Positions 1 through 6,145 of a stretch of DNA of 7,241 nucleotides are shown here, piece after piece. Source of the stretch: an uncultured Rhodospirillaceae bacterium. GTDB taxonomy: Bacteria > Pseudomonadota > Alphaproteobacteria > RF32 > CAG-239. Numbering within the stretch: position 1 is the first letter of the stretch; the number at the start of each line of letters is the position of its first letter. Both the position numbers and the translations under genes were made by a program. Below the pieces are notes generated by a model. That model searched no databases. It was given only the letters and a program-made list of their open reading frames with translations, and was not told where the DNA came from. The DNA lies in the NCBI GenBank assembly GCA_900313185.1, contig OMQI01000002.1, forward strand, positions 1-7,241. Reading direction: 5' to 3'.

Positions 1-1
1 T

Positions 2-520
2 GAGTTGGTTGAAAAGTTGGTTCACGTTAATCGTGTAGCCAAGACCGTTAAGGGCGGACGTACAATGTCTTTTGCCGCAGTTGTAGTGGTAGGTGATCAG
101 AAAGGTCGTATCGGTCTTGGTACCGGTAAGGCTGCTGAAGTACCGGAAGCTGTTGTAAAAGCTACCAACGAAGCTCGTAAAAATATGATTCGCATTCCTT
201 TACGTGAAGGCAGAACCTTACACCACGATGTTCATGGTCGTTTCGGCGCCGGTAAAGTGGTATTGAGAACAGCTCCTGCCGGTACCGGTGTTATTGCCGG
301 CGGCCCGATGCGTGCTGTTTTCGAAGTTTTGGGCGTTCAGGATGTGGTTGCAAAATCATTAGGTTCTAACAACCCGTATAATATGATTAAAGCTACCTTT
401 GATGCCTTGAAAGCAATCAACTCTCCGAGAATGGTTGCTACCAAGCGTGGTAAGAAAGTCGGTGACATTGTCAGCCGTCGTGAAGGTATGGGCGCTAAAG
501 AAGTTAAAGAGGAGGCTTAA
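2..520 (+). CDS. rpsE: 30S ribosomal protein S5 (5' end outside window)
   Basis: Small-subunit ribosomal protein S5, which sits in the 30S body near the decoding site and contributes to translational accuracy and mRNA entry. Reading from base 2, the protein begins E-L-V-E-K-L-V-H-V-N-R-V-A-K-T-V-K-G-G-R, which is the start of the conserved N-terminal double-stranded-RNA-binding-like domain. It continues with VVVVGDQKGRIGLGTGKA, LREGRTLHHDVHG, and the C-terminal domain signature GTGVIAGGPMRAVFEVLGVQDVVAKS. The TTG at base 5 lies within the conserved block and is not the real start; by comparison with E. coli S5, some 10-20 N-terminal codons lie upstream of the window. The gene ends with TAA at 518-520, and the purine-rich AAAGAGGAGG at 505-514, inside its last codons, serves as the ribosome binding site of rpmD 2 bases downstream. 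It is the first visible gene of a truncated spc operon. Identification is secure. Confidence 0.97.
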   Translation, partial: ELVEKLVHVNRVAKTVKGGRTMSFAAVVVVGDQKGRIGLGTGKAAEVPEAVVKATNEARKNMIRIPLREGRTLHHDVHGRFGAGKVVLRTAPAGTGVIAGGPMRAVFEVLGVQDVVAKSLGSNNPYNMIKATFDALKAINSPRMVATKRGKKVGDIVSRREGMGAKEVKEEA

Positions 521-522
521 TT

Positions 523-711
523 ATGGCAACTAAAAAGAAAACTATAAAAGTTACCAGAATAGGCAGCACAATCGGTCGTCCGAGCAATCAGGAATTAAAC
601 TTAAGAGGTTTGGGTCTGACTAAGAACGGTCGTACGGTTGAGTTGGAAGATACTCCGGCTATTCGCGGGATGATTAGAAAGGTTGCTCACCTCGTTAAAG
701 TTGAAGAGTAA
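523..711 (+). CDS. rpmD: 50S ribosomal protein L30
   Basis: Large-subunit ribosomal protein L30, a small non-essential-type surface protein of the 50S subunit. The 62-residue product has the usual bacterial length. It shows the family pattern: a basic start (MATKKKTIKVTRIGSTIGRP), a central LRGLGLTKNGRTVELEDTPAIRGMI, and the closing KVAHLVKVEE. The ATG at 523 lies only 2 bases after the rpsE stop, with a strong Shine-Dalgarno (GAGGAGG) 8 or so bases upstream inside rpsE, so the two are probably translationally coupled. The rpsE-rpmD-rplO order is the standard spc order. After its TAA stop comes an unusually long 154-base gap before rplO. Confidence 0.96.
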   Translation: MATKKKTIKVTRIGSTIGRPSNQELNLRGLGLTKNGRTVELEDTPAIRGMIRKVAHLVKVEE

Positions 712-713
712 TA

Positions 714-815
714 GAGCGTGCAGAGAGGCTGTCATACTTGTAAATTTTTTTCTTGTGTACTATTTTGTACAGGGCGGCGAAAATTCACTGCGTAGCACAG
801 CCCCTCTACCCACTC
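714..815 (+). other. Structured rpmD-rplO spacer (imperfect long stem)
   Basis: This spacer has two 19-base arms, 714-732 and 797-815, that pair antiparallel without bulges: 15 of 19 positions are Watson-Crick. The inner part is best (CTGT/ACAG plus GG/CC, then AGAG/CTCT after one mismatch). Between the arms lies a second hairpin, TGTAC at 756-760 with GTACA at 767-771 around a TATTTT loop. The segment is non-coding, without a clear terminator or good promoter, so it is probably transcribed within the ribosomal-protein mRNA. It could be an RNA-processing site, a cis-regulatory element for rplO, or a decayed miniature inverted-repeat insertion. No flanking target duplication is visible, which counts against a recent insertion. 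The pairing is seen in the sequence; function is unknown. Confidence 0.5.
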
Positions 816-865
816 GTATGCTTTAAGATTTTATAAAAGTGAGCACATAAAAAAGGATAAATGAA

Positions 866-1318
866 ATGAAACTTAACGAATTAAAAGACAACGAAGGCGC
901 TACAAAGAATCGTAAACGTGTTGGTCGTGGTATCGGTTCCGGTAAAGGTAAAACCTGCGGCTTAGGACATAAAGGTCAAAAAGCTCGCAGCGGTGGCGCT
1001 AAACTTGGTTTTGAAGGCGGACAGATGCCGCTTTATCGTCAGCTTCCGAAGCACGGTTTCAAAAATCCGTTTGCAAAGACTTATGCCGTTGTAAATTTGG
1101 ATACGATTCAAAAAGCTATTGATGCCGGCAAATTAGATGCCAAATCAATTGATATTGAATCTTTGCTGAAATCAAACGTTATCTCCAAGAAATTGGACGG
1201 TATTCGTTTGCTTGCCAGAGGTGCGATAACCAGCAGCATTACCATTACCGTTAATTCGGCTTCCAAATCTGCTGTTGAAGCAGTTGAAAAGGCCGGTGGT
1301 AAGGTAAATCTCGCCTAG
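866..1318 (+). CDS. rplO: 50S ribosomal protein L15
   Basis: Large-subunit ribosomal protein L15, a late-assembling 50S protein that contacts 23S rRNA through a long basic extension. The 150-residue length is normal. The glycine- and lysine-rich N-terminal arm is clear at residues 17-44 (KRVGRGIGSGKGKTCGLGHK, then GQKARSGG), followed by GFEGGQMPLYRQLPKHGFKN around 48-67 and a globular C-terminal half ending in EKAGGKVNLA. The ATG at 866 is preceded by AAGGA at 853-857 with an 8-base spacer. An ATG at 861 in another frame stops after two codons. In most proteobacteria secY follows; here the TAG stop at 1316-1318 is followed within 30 bases by a strong terminator and then by convergent genes, so rplO is the last gene of this operon. 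Confidence 0.96.
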   Translation: MKLNELKDNEGATKNRKRVGRGIGSGKGKTCGLGHKGQKARSGGAKLGFEGGQMPLYRQLPKHGFKNPFAKTYAVVNLDTIQKAIDAGKLDAKSIDIESLLKSNVISKKLDGIRLLARGAITSSITITVNSASKSAVEAVEKAGGKVNLA

Positions 1319-1345
1319 TAGCTCTTTGTAGAGTACTGGTAAAAT

Positions 1346-1376
1346 AAAAAAAAGTCCCTATTAAGGGACTTTTTTT
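1346..1376. terminator. Bidirectional intrinsic terminator between rplO and convergent gene
   Basis: The stem AGTCCCT (1353-1359) pairs with AGGGACT (1364-1370) around an ATTA loop. It is flanked by a run of A at 1346-1353 and a run of T at 1370-1376, which extend the helix. Read on the plus strand it ends in seven T and terminates the rpsE-rpmD-rplO transcript. Read on the minus strand it ends in eight T and terminates the convergent gene that stops at 1388. Its symmetry and position between two facing genes make the call strong. Confidence 0.93.
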
Positions 1377-1387
1377 ATTGCAGATTT

Positions 1388-1990
1388 TCAGTTCAAACAG
1401 ATTTCTCCTCGATGTCTTTCATACATTTCCTTAACACGGATGAAACGAGCATCTTCAACGATGGTCTTCTTGATTTCCGGCGTCAAATCCCACGATTTCA
1501 GATAGTAGAATAGCAGGTTCTGACAGTTCAGATGGTAAGAATCAAAAATGGTATTATGCACAATGCTTGCCAAATTTCGTTGCAGTTCCGCATTCTTTTC
1601 CGGTTCACGCCAGAGTTCCATAAATCTGTCGGTAAGATATCCGTATTTTGCGATATAAGCTAAGAACTCACTGTGTCGGCAGAAAACATCAATGTTTCGG
1701 TCAAACCATTCATCAAGTTCATCTCTTTCACGATACTGCGGATTCTTCTTGTCAACCATTTCCAGTTTTCGATACATCTCGTCCAGAAAGCTGTTTTTAT
1801 CCCAATCAAAATTACCGCCGATATGCTCGAAAATATATCCGTCAGGCCAAACTGGCGACACCACAGAGTTTTTTGGGGCTTCAAATTTAGGATAAGGGTT
1901 TTTCTCTTTGTCATTAACGGCGAAAATTATTCCGCCGATAACAGCCGGAATAATCATAATTCCGACTACCAATAATGTTAGATTAACCAT
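1388..1990 (-). CDS. Membrane-anchored protein of unknown function
   Basis: I do not recognise a family for this 200-residue protein. A single strongly hydrophobic segment spans residues 3-25 (TLLVVGIMIIPAVIGGIIFA is its core) with no obvious signal-peptidase site, so it reads as an N-terminal anchor. The lysines directly after it (28, 30, 35) hint that the rest faces the cytoplasm. A proline-rich linker (residues 31-49) leads to a soluble, charged, aromatic-rich and mostly helical domain (about 60-198), with cysteines at 104, 156 and 198 and many Trp, Tyr and Phe. No catalytic motif stands out. The ATG at 1990 has no clear Shine-Dalgarno. Reality as a gene is supported by a near-consensus promoter upstream, a shared terminator downstream and a long open frame over its full length. 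The facing and overlapping small frames lack such signals. About half of its Phe codons are TTC, somewhat more than I see in the transporter gene upstream. Confidence 0.8.
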   Translation of the reverse strand: MVNLTLLVVGIMIIPAVIGGIIFAVNDKEKNPYPKFEAPKNSVVSPVWPDGYIFEHIGGNFDWDKNSFLDEMYRKLEMVDKKNPQYRERDELDEWFDRNIDVFCRHSEFLAYIAKYGYLTDRFMELWREPEKNAELQRNLASIVHNTIFDSYHLNCQNLLFYYLKSWDLTPEIKKTIVEDARFIRVKEMYERHRGEICLN

Positions 1991-2047
1991 AATTTTTTGT
2001 ATTTAGAGTTAGACAATAATTTTCATATTCTTAAAATTGATGTGCGA

Positions 2048-2076
2048 ATTATATATTTCAGGGATCAAAAAATCAA
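2048..2076 (-). promoter_or_regulatory. Sigma-70-type promoter of the 200-residue unknown gene
   Basis: On the minus strand a -35 element TTGATT (plus-strand 2071-2076) and a perfect -10 element TATAAT (2048-2053) are separated by exactly 17 bases. The predicted start is near 2041, giving a leader of about 50 bases before the ATG at 1990. It lies just after the transporter stop codon at 2089, so the downstream gene can be expressed separately from the uup-transporter transcript. No intrinsic terminator is visible between the two genes, so some readthrough is also likely. Confidence 0.7.
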
Positions 2077-2088
2077 GCAAAATATGGG

Positions 2089-2973
2089 TTAATCGGATAT
2101 TCCGTAATTTCCGTTTACCAAAAACGCCAATAAAACCAAGAAGAAAATCATTGCAAATCCGGCTTCAAGCGAAAGAGTGTCGCTTATTTTATAGTGTTGA
2201 TTGAGAGCGTAAATAAATAAAGGAGCAACCAGTAACAATGCAGTAACATAGCCCGGATTGGGAGCAATGCGCAGAGCCATTGTTTTGGCGATAATCAAAA
2301 CCGAGCTGAAAGCAATCAACAATGCCCCTATTTTAAGCATTTGCTTGGAAATGATGGTTTCAGTTTGTTTTTGCAAATGGTAGCAAAACAGATTATATAA
2401 ACCGCTTATGAAGGTGGAAATGGTAAGGTAATAAATAAGCCCTTGCCATAATGAATGCCCGTCGGTTGCAATATATTTGGTAATGATGCTCATTAAAGAA
2501 AGAGCCAGTACGGCAGGTAGAGTATATATTGCCGTTTCACGTGATACTTCGCTTTTAAGCATTTGCCAATAACAAAAACTGAAACCGCACAAAATAAGCA
2601 TTAAAGTCACTAATAAGTTTCCTTGAACGAGCAATTGTAAAAATTTTTGCGGAGTTAAAAACCACCAAGCAAAAGTAGTCATTAGTACGGTTACGGCCAT
2701 AAAGCGTGAAGTTGGTCCGGCTCCGAATTTGGCCGAAGCAAAGAATATACGAGAATCATAAATTCCGATGCAGATTCCTTGCATAACTAATAAACACCAA
2801 TATTTGCCGTCGGAGGGAATGTCCGTGAAAAACAAAAAAGGTGAAAACAGCAGACAAATGCCGAAACCACGCCAAATTCCCAAAACATAGCCGTTGAGTT
2901 TGTAATGTTGATTGAACAGCATATAAACTGCCGTGAAAAAGCCGTAAATTAATCCGTTTATTACCCATAACAT
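2089..2973 (-). CDS. DMT superfamily (EamA-like) ten-helix membrane transporter
   Basis: A 294-residue polytopic inner-membrane protein, with the size and layout of the drug/metabolite transporter (DMT/EamA) superfamily, whose members export or import small metabolites; the substrate cannot be read from sequence. Ten hydrophobic segments are visible at about residues 4-22, 30-49, 58-79, 88-106, 118-137, 148-168, 176-197, 213-232, 239-258 and 268-287. This fits the two-times-five-helix plan, with a short charged loop (KSEVSRET, 140-147) between halves. The stretch RIAPNPGYVTALLLVAPLF (235-253) resembles the conserved segment near helix 9 of EamA proteins. The motif NQHYK occurs twice, at 21-25 and 258-262. 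The ATG at 2973 is 30 bases after the uup stop; an in-frame stop four codons upstream leaves no earlier start. There is no clear Shine-Dalgarno, so expression probably depends on the uup transcript. Confidence 0.82.
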   Translation of the reverse strand: MLWVINGLIYGFFTAVYMLFNQHYKLNGYVLGIWRGFGICLLFSPFLFFTDIPSDGKYWCLLVMQGICIGIYDSRIFFASAKFGAGPTSRFMAVTVLMTTFAWWFLTPQKFLQLLVQGNLLVTLMLILCGFSFCYWQMLKSEVSRETAIYTLPAVLALSLMSIITKYIATDGHSLWQGLIYYLTISTFISGLYNLFCYHLQKQTETIISKQMLKIGALLIAFSSVLIIAKTMALRIAPNPGYVTALLLVAPLFIYALNQHYKISDTLSLEAGFAMIFFLVLLAFLVNGNYGISD

Positions 2974-3003
2974 ATAATGAAAGTATTATCAGATTGTGTA
3001 TTT

Positions 3004-4815
3004 TCAAGCCTTGCCGGATATTTCTTCGGCTTTAAGTTGAATTTCTAACCACTGATTTTCTTTTTCGGTAATGTCGTCTTTATTTTTTGCCAATTTAGAA
3101 GTCAGCTCATCAAATTTTTGCGGATCATCGGTATATAAGTTAGGATTTCCGAGTGCAATTTCGATGGCTTTGTTTTCTTCTTCAAGTTTAGCTATTTCAT
3201 CAGGTAAATTATCGAGTAAATATTGCTCTTTATAGCTTAGCTTAGCGGTTTTATTCTTTTCGCGCGGCTTGCCTTCATCTTTCTCGATTGTTTTTTTGGC
3301 TGTATTTTTAATCGGCTGATTTTTGATTTTTTCCAGCAGTTCGGTATATGAACCGACATGCTCATAAATCGTTCCGTCTCCTTTCATATATAAAAGGGAT
3401 GTGGCTACTTTATCCATAAAGTCACGGTCGTGGCTGACGATTAAAACCGTACCTTCATACTCATCTAAAACTTCTTGCAATAAATCAAGAGTATCCATAT
3501 CCAAATCGTTCGTAGGCTCATCCAGTACCAAAAAGTTAGAAGGACGAGCCAATGCTACTGCTAACATCAGGCGATTTTTTTCACCGCCGGAAAGCGCAGA
3601 TACCGGACATTGAGCCTGATCCGGCTTGAATAAGAAGTCTTTCAAATAAGCTACTACGTGGCGAAAATGTCCACGTACCCAAATATGATCGCCTTCGTTG
3701 CATAAAGTTTTCCAAAGAGTTTTTTTGGGGTCTAAAGTAATGCGGTTCTGATCAAAATAGGCTTCTTCCAAATTTTTGCCGATACGGATAAATCCGCTGT
3801 CCGGTTCCAATCTTTTGGTCAATAGCTTTATCAGAGTTGTTTTTCCCGAACCGTTAGGGCCGACAATACCTAGCTTGTTTCCTTTAATAACACGCAAAGA
3901 AAAGTCTTTAACAATTTGTCTGTCACCAAAGCTTTTATAAACATGCTTAGCCTCAATCACCATTTTCGAGCGCAGTTCGGTTGTTTGTGCTTCCATTTCT
4001 ACCGAACCGGTCATTTTTATCTGTTCACGTCGTTCGGCCCGCAGTTGTTGCAAACGTCGTAATCGTCCCATATTGCGTTTGCGTCGTGCGGTAACACCTT
4101 TGTGCAACCATTCGGTTTCTTCGGCGATTTTTTTATTAAGGGCTTTTTGCTCGATAATTTCTTGGTCGATAACCTGATTTTCCCATTCTTCAAAAAAGCG
4201 AAAACCTTTATTGTTGCGTCGTAAGATTCCTCTATCTAACCAAAAAGTTGTTTGTGAAATATTTTGCAAAAATGAGCGGTCGTGACTGATAACGATTACG
4301 GCACCGGAAAATTTTTTGATTACGTCTTCGAGTTTTTCAATCGCTTCAATATCCAAATGGTTAGTAGGTTCATCTAAAAGCAGTATATCAGGTTCGCTTA
4401 TTAAGGCCGCCGCCAATGCTGCTTTTCGACGCTCACCTCCGGAAGATTCTTCCGGTTTTTGCTCAGCTTTAATGTCAAAATATTCGATTAATTTATCAGC
4501 ACGGTATGTTTGATTTTTTTCTTGTTTGGAAAGGCCGTTTTCAACTATTTCTCGCAGAGTAGAAAATCCGTCAAAGACAGGTTCTTGCGGCATATATCCG
4601 ATACGGGTTCCCGGTTGAATAAAAAATTCACCATCGTCTGCTTCCATTTCTCCGGCGATGACTTTCAAAAGTGTGGATTTGCCGCAACCGTTACGTCCGA
4701 CAAGGCAAATTTTATCGCCACGATTGATGTATAAATCAACGCCGATAAATAACGGATTTAAGCCAAAACTCAGCTTGGCATTTTTGATAGTATATATAGG
4801 AGCTTCAGCTACCAT
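3004..4815 (-). CDS. uup: ABC-F family ATPase, Uup type
   Basis: A soluble ABC-F protein with two nucleotide-binding domains and no membrane domain; the family acts on ribosomes and Uup has been linked to translation rescue, ribosome assembly and limiting precise excision of transposons. NBD1: Walker A GRNGCGKST (40-48), signature SSGGE (124-128), Walker B LLLDEPTNHLD (145-155), SHD switch 177-179. A charged interdomain linker with WLHKGVTARRKRNMGRLRRL (236-255) is typical of Uup. NBD2: Walker A GPNGSGKTT (319-327), signature LSGGE (408-412), Walker B LVLDEPTNDLD (429-439), SHD 461-463. After about residue 500 a lysine-rich hinge leads to KLSYKEQYLL and a C-terminal coiled coil, the Uup hallmark that binds DNA in E. 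coli. At 603 residues it is slightly shorter than E. coli Uup, mainly because the segment before the first signature is short. The ATG at 4815 has AAAGG 9 bases upstream. It heads an operon with the transporter. Confidence 0.93.
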   Translation of the reverse strand: MVAEAPIYTIKNAKLSFGLNPLFIGVDLYINRGDKICLVGRNGCGKSTLLKVIAGEMEADDGEFFIQPGTRIGYMPQEPVFDGFSTLREIVENGLSKQEKNQTYRADKLIEYFDIKAEQKPEESSGGERRKAALAAALISEPDILLLDEPTNHLDIEAIEKLEDVIKKFSGAVIVISHDRSFLQNISQTTFWLDRGILRRNNKGFRFFEEWENQVIDQEIIEQKALNKKIAEETEWLHKGVTARRKRNMGRLRRLQQLRAERREQIKMTGSVEMEAQTTELRSKMVIEAKHVYKSFGDRQIVKDFSLRVIKGNKLGIVGPNGSGKTTLIKLLTKRLEPDSGFIRIGKNLEEAYFDQNRITLDPKKTLWKTLCNEGDHIWVRGHFRHVVAYLKDFLFKPDQAQCPVSALSGGEKNRLMLAVALARPSNFLVLDEPTNDLDMDTLDLLQEVLDEYEGTVLIVSHDRDFMDKVATSLLYMKGDGTIYEHVGSYTELLEKIKNQPIKNTAKKTIEKDEGKPREKNKTAKLSYKEQYLLDNLPDEIAKLEEENKAIEIALGNPNLYTDDPQKFDELTSKLAKNKDDITEKENQWLEIQLKAEEISGKA

Positions 4816-4883
4816 TTTGATTAACCTTTCGAGGCAGTTTTAAAACAATTTGTTAAATAATACAAGAGATTTATTTTTTTACC

Positions 4884-4912
4884 TTGAAACCGAGAATATT
4901 TCGTATTAATAT
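4884..4912 (+). promoter_or_regulatory. Sigma-70-type promoter of the Sel1-repeat/flippase-like operon
   Basis: A -35 element TTGAAA (4884-4889) and a -10 element TAATAT (4907-4912) are 17 bases apart. The predicted start is near 4919, giving a short leader of about 24 bases that carries AAGAGG (4930-4935) 7 bases before the ATG at 4943. A palindrome, GAATATT (4894-4900) and AATATTC (4908-4914) around a 7-base spacer, sits in the promoter spacer and covers most of the -10. It may be an operator, or may merely reflect two facing AT-rich -10 boxes. Confidence 0.68.
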
Positions 4913-4921
4913 TCGCATCAA
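4893..4921 (-). promoter_or_regulatory. Possible uup promoter, overlapping the divergent promoter
   Basis: On the minus strand, TTGATG (plus-strand 4916-4921) and TATTCT (4893-4898) are 17 bases apart, each matching consensus at four of six positions. This would start transcription near 4886 and give a leader of about 70 bases before the uup ATG. It is the best minus-strand candidate I found in the 127-base gap, but the match is modest and the region is AT-rich, so it is tentative. Confidence 0.35.
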
Positions 4922-4942
4922 ATAATATTAAGAGGTTCTGAA

Positions 4943-6139
4943 ATGAAAAATATTGTGATGGCTTTGTGTGTCTGTTTGCTTTTCTTTAATTCGGCACAGG
5001 CTGAAGATATTGAATTGCTTTCCGATGAAATGCTTTTAGGAACGGAAATTGAAACTCCTGCCGACAAAGGTGCAGATAAGGCAAAAGACGATAAGCAAAA
5101 AAACGATACAGAAGTTAAAGAAGAAAATGCTGAAAATGCCGAAGGTGAACAATCCGGTTCGTTTTTCGGTATGATTATTAAGCCAATCACGGATTTATTC
5201 GGTTCCGATGGGAAAATGACGGTTGTTCCGGAAGGAGAAAAAGAATCTCCGTTAGAAAAAAGTATTCGTTTGGCAAATGAAGGTAGCAAAGAGGACCAGA
5301 TGAATTTAGCGTATATGTATTTGTACGGAGCCAACGATGTAAAGCCTGATTTTGAAAAAGCTTTTAAATTTTACGAAATGGCAGCCAAACAAGATGATCC
5401 GATAGCGCTTAATAATTTGGGAAGCCTGTATTTCAGTGGAATAGGTACCAAAAAAGACAGTAATTTGGCATTACTTTGTTTTAAAAAGGCGGCAGATTTA
5501 GGTAATGATAACGCAGCTCTTAATTTGGCATTTATATATTTAACCGGCGGTGCTAAGGATGCGACACGCAATAGAAAATCTGTAGAGCTTTTTGAAAAAT
5601 CTCAAAAAGCGGGGAATAAAATTGCGGAATTTATGTTGGGTTATGCATACTACAAAGGTTTTGTGGTTGAACCTAACTATAAAGAAGCATACAAACTTAT
5701 CAGAAACGCAGCCAACGGAAAGTCACGTATAGACGAAGCGCAATTAGTATTGGCAGAGTTATATACCAAAGGCATCGGTACGGTACAAAATTATGCAAGT
5801 GCCGTTACAGCATACAGAGCGGCAGCAAACCAAGGCAATATTGAAGCGATTATGGATTTGGCGGAAATTTATTCTGAAGGGAAAATAACTCCACAGAATT
5901 TTGTAATGGCTCACGCATTATATAACATTGCCGCTTCGCAAGGAGTAGCGGAGGCCGCAGAAAAAAGAGATGCACTCAATGAAGAAATGCAGCTTGAAGC
6001 ATTGACGAATGCGCAACAAACCGCTCAGAATTTTAAAGCATCACCTTCGGAATTGACCAGTTATGTTCGTCAGACATACGGATATAATATTCGGGACTAT
6101 ATTAATAATAACATACCAAATCCGAATAAGAAGAAGTAG
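4943..6139 (+). CDS. Exported Sel1-repeat (TPR-like) protein
   Basis: A 398-residue secreted, probably periplasmic, protein built from Sel1-like repeats, helical-hairpin units that usually mediate protein-protein contacts. A signal peptide is clear: basic MKN start, hydrophobic core to about residue 16, and an A-Q-A cleavage site after residue 20. An acidic, lysine- and glutamate-rich linker (about 38-70) follows, probably disordered, then FFGMIIKPITDLFG (74-87). Six repeats follow at roughly 116-150, 152-186, 188-224, 225-259, 264-298 and 299-335, with the typical A-x-x-x-L-G/A-x-x-Y-x-x-G and A-x-x-x-Y/F-x-x-A-A patterns (for example LNNLGSLYFSGIGTKKD and AVTAYRAAANQG). The tail (336-398) holds a helix and a lysine-ended, asparagine-rich terminus. 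The ATG has a good ribosome binding site. It is the first gene of a probable two-gene operon with the flippase-like protein 6 bases downstream. Its partner is unknown; a scaffold role in the envelope is an inference. Confidence 0.88.
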   Translation: MKNIVMALCVCLLFFNSAQAEDIELLSDEMLLGTEIETPADKGADKAKDDKQKNDTEVKEENAENAEGEQSGSFFGMIIKPITDLFGSDGKMTVVPEGEKESPLEKSIRLANEGSKEDQMNLAYMYLYGANDVKPDFEKAFKFYEMAAKQDDPIALNNLGSLYFSGIGTKKDSNLALLCFKKAADLGNDNAALNLAFIYLTGGAKDATRNRKSVELFEKSQKAGNKIAEFMLGYAYYKGFVVEPNYKEAYKLIRNAANGKSRIDEAQLVLAELYTKGIGTVQNYASAVTAYRAAANQGNIEAIMDLAEIYSEGKITPQNFVMAHALYNIAASQGVAEAAEKRDALNEEMQLEALTNAQQTAQNFKASPSELTSYVRQTYGYNIRDYINNNIPNPNKKK

Positions 6140-6145
6140 TATAAA

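Noticed and set aside
5..7. TTG at base 5 as the start of rpsE
   Set aside because: The S5 family is conserved upstream of this codon (E-L-V-E-K), so the true start lies outside the window and the gene is partial.
745..751. Run of seven T after rpmD as an intrinsic terminator
   Set aside because: No GC-rich hairpin directly precedes it, and rplO downstream has no good promoter of its own, so transcription probably continues.
738..766. A possible promoter for rplO (TTGTAA-17-TATTTT)
   Set aside because: Both boxes match only four of six positions in a T-rich stretch, and the -10 coincides with a hairpin loop; too weak to list.
1648..1975. Several short open frames on both strands within the 200-residue unknown gene
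   Set aside because: They overlap a longer frame that has a good promoter and terminator; none has a promoter, ribosome site or recognisable protein pattern.
2094..2104. CGGA-TAT-TCCG inverted repeat at the end of the transporter gene as a terminator
   Set aside because: The stem is only 4 bp, and on the minus strand the nearest T-run is far downstream, so it lacks terminator form.
2196..2925. NQHYK motif occurring twice in the DMT transporter (residues 21-25 and 258-262)
   Set aside because: The two copies follow helix 1 and helix 9, which are not equivalent in the five-plus-five duplication, so this is probably coincidence.
4918..5334. A 138-residue open frame on the minus strand opposite the 5' end of the Sel1-repeat gene
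   Set aside because: It is antisense to a clear signal peptide and linker coding region, is serine-rich as expected of a reverse-frame shadow, and has no ribosome binding site of its own.
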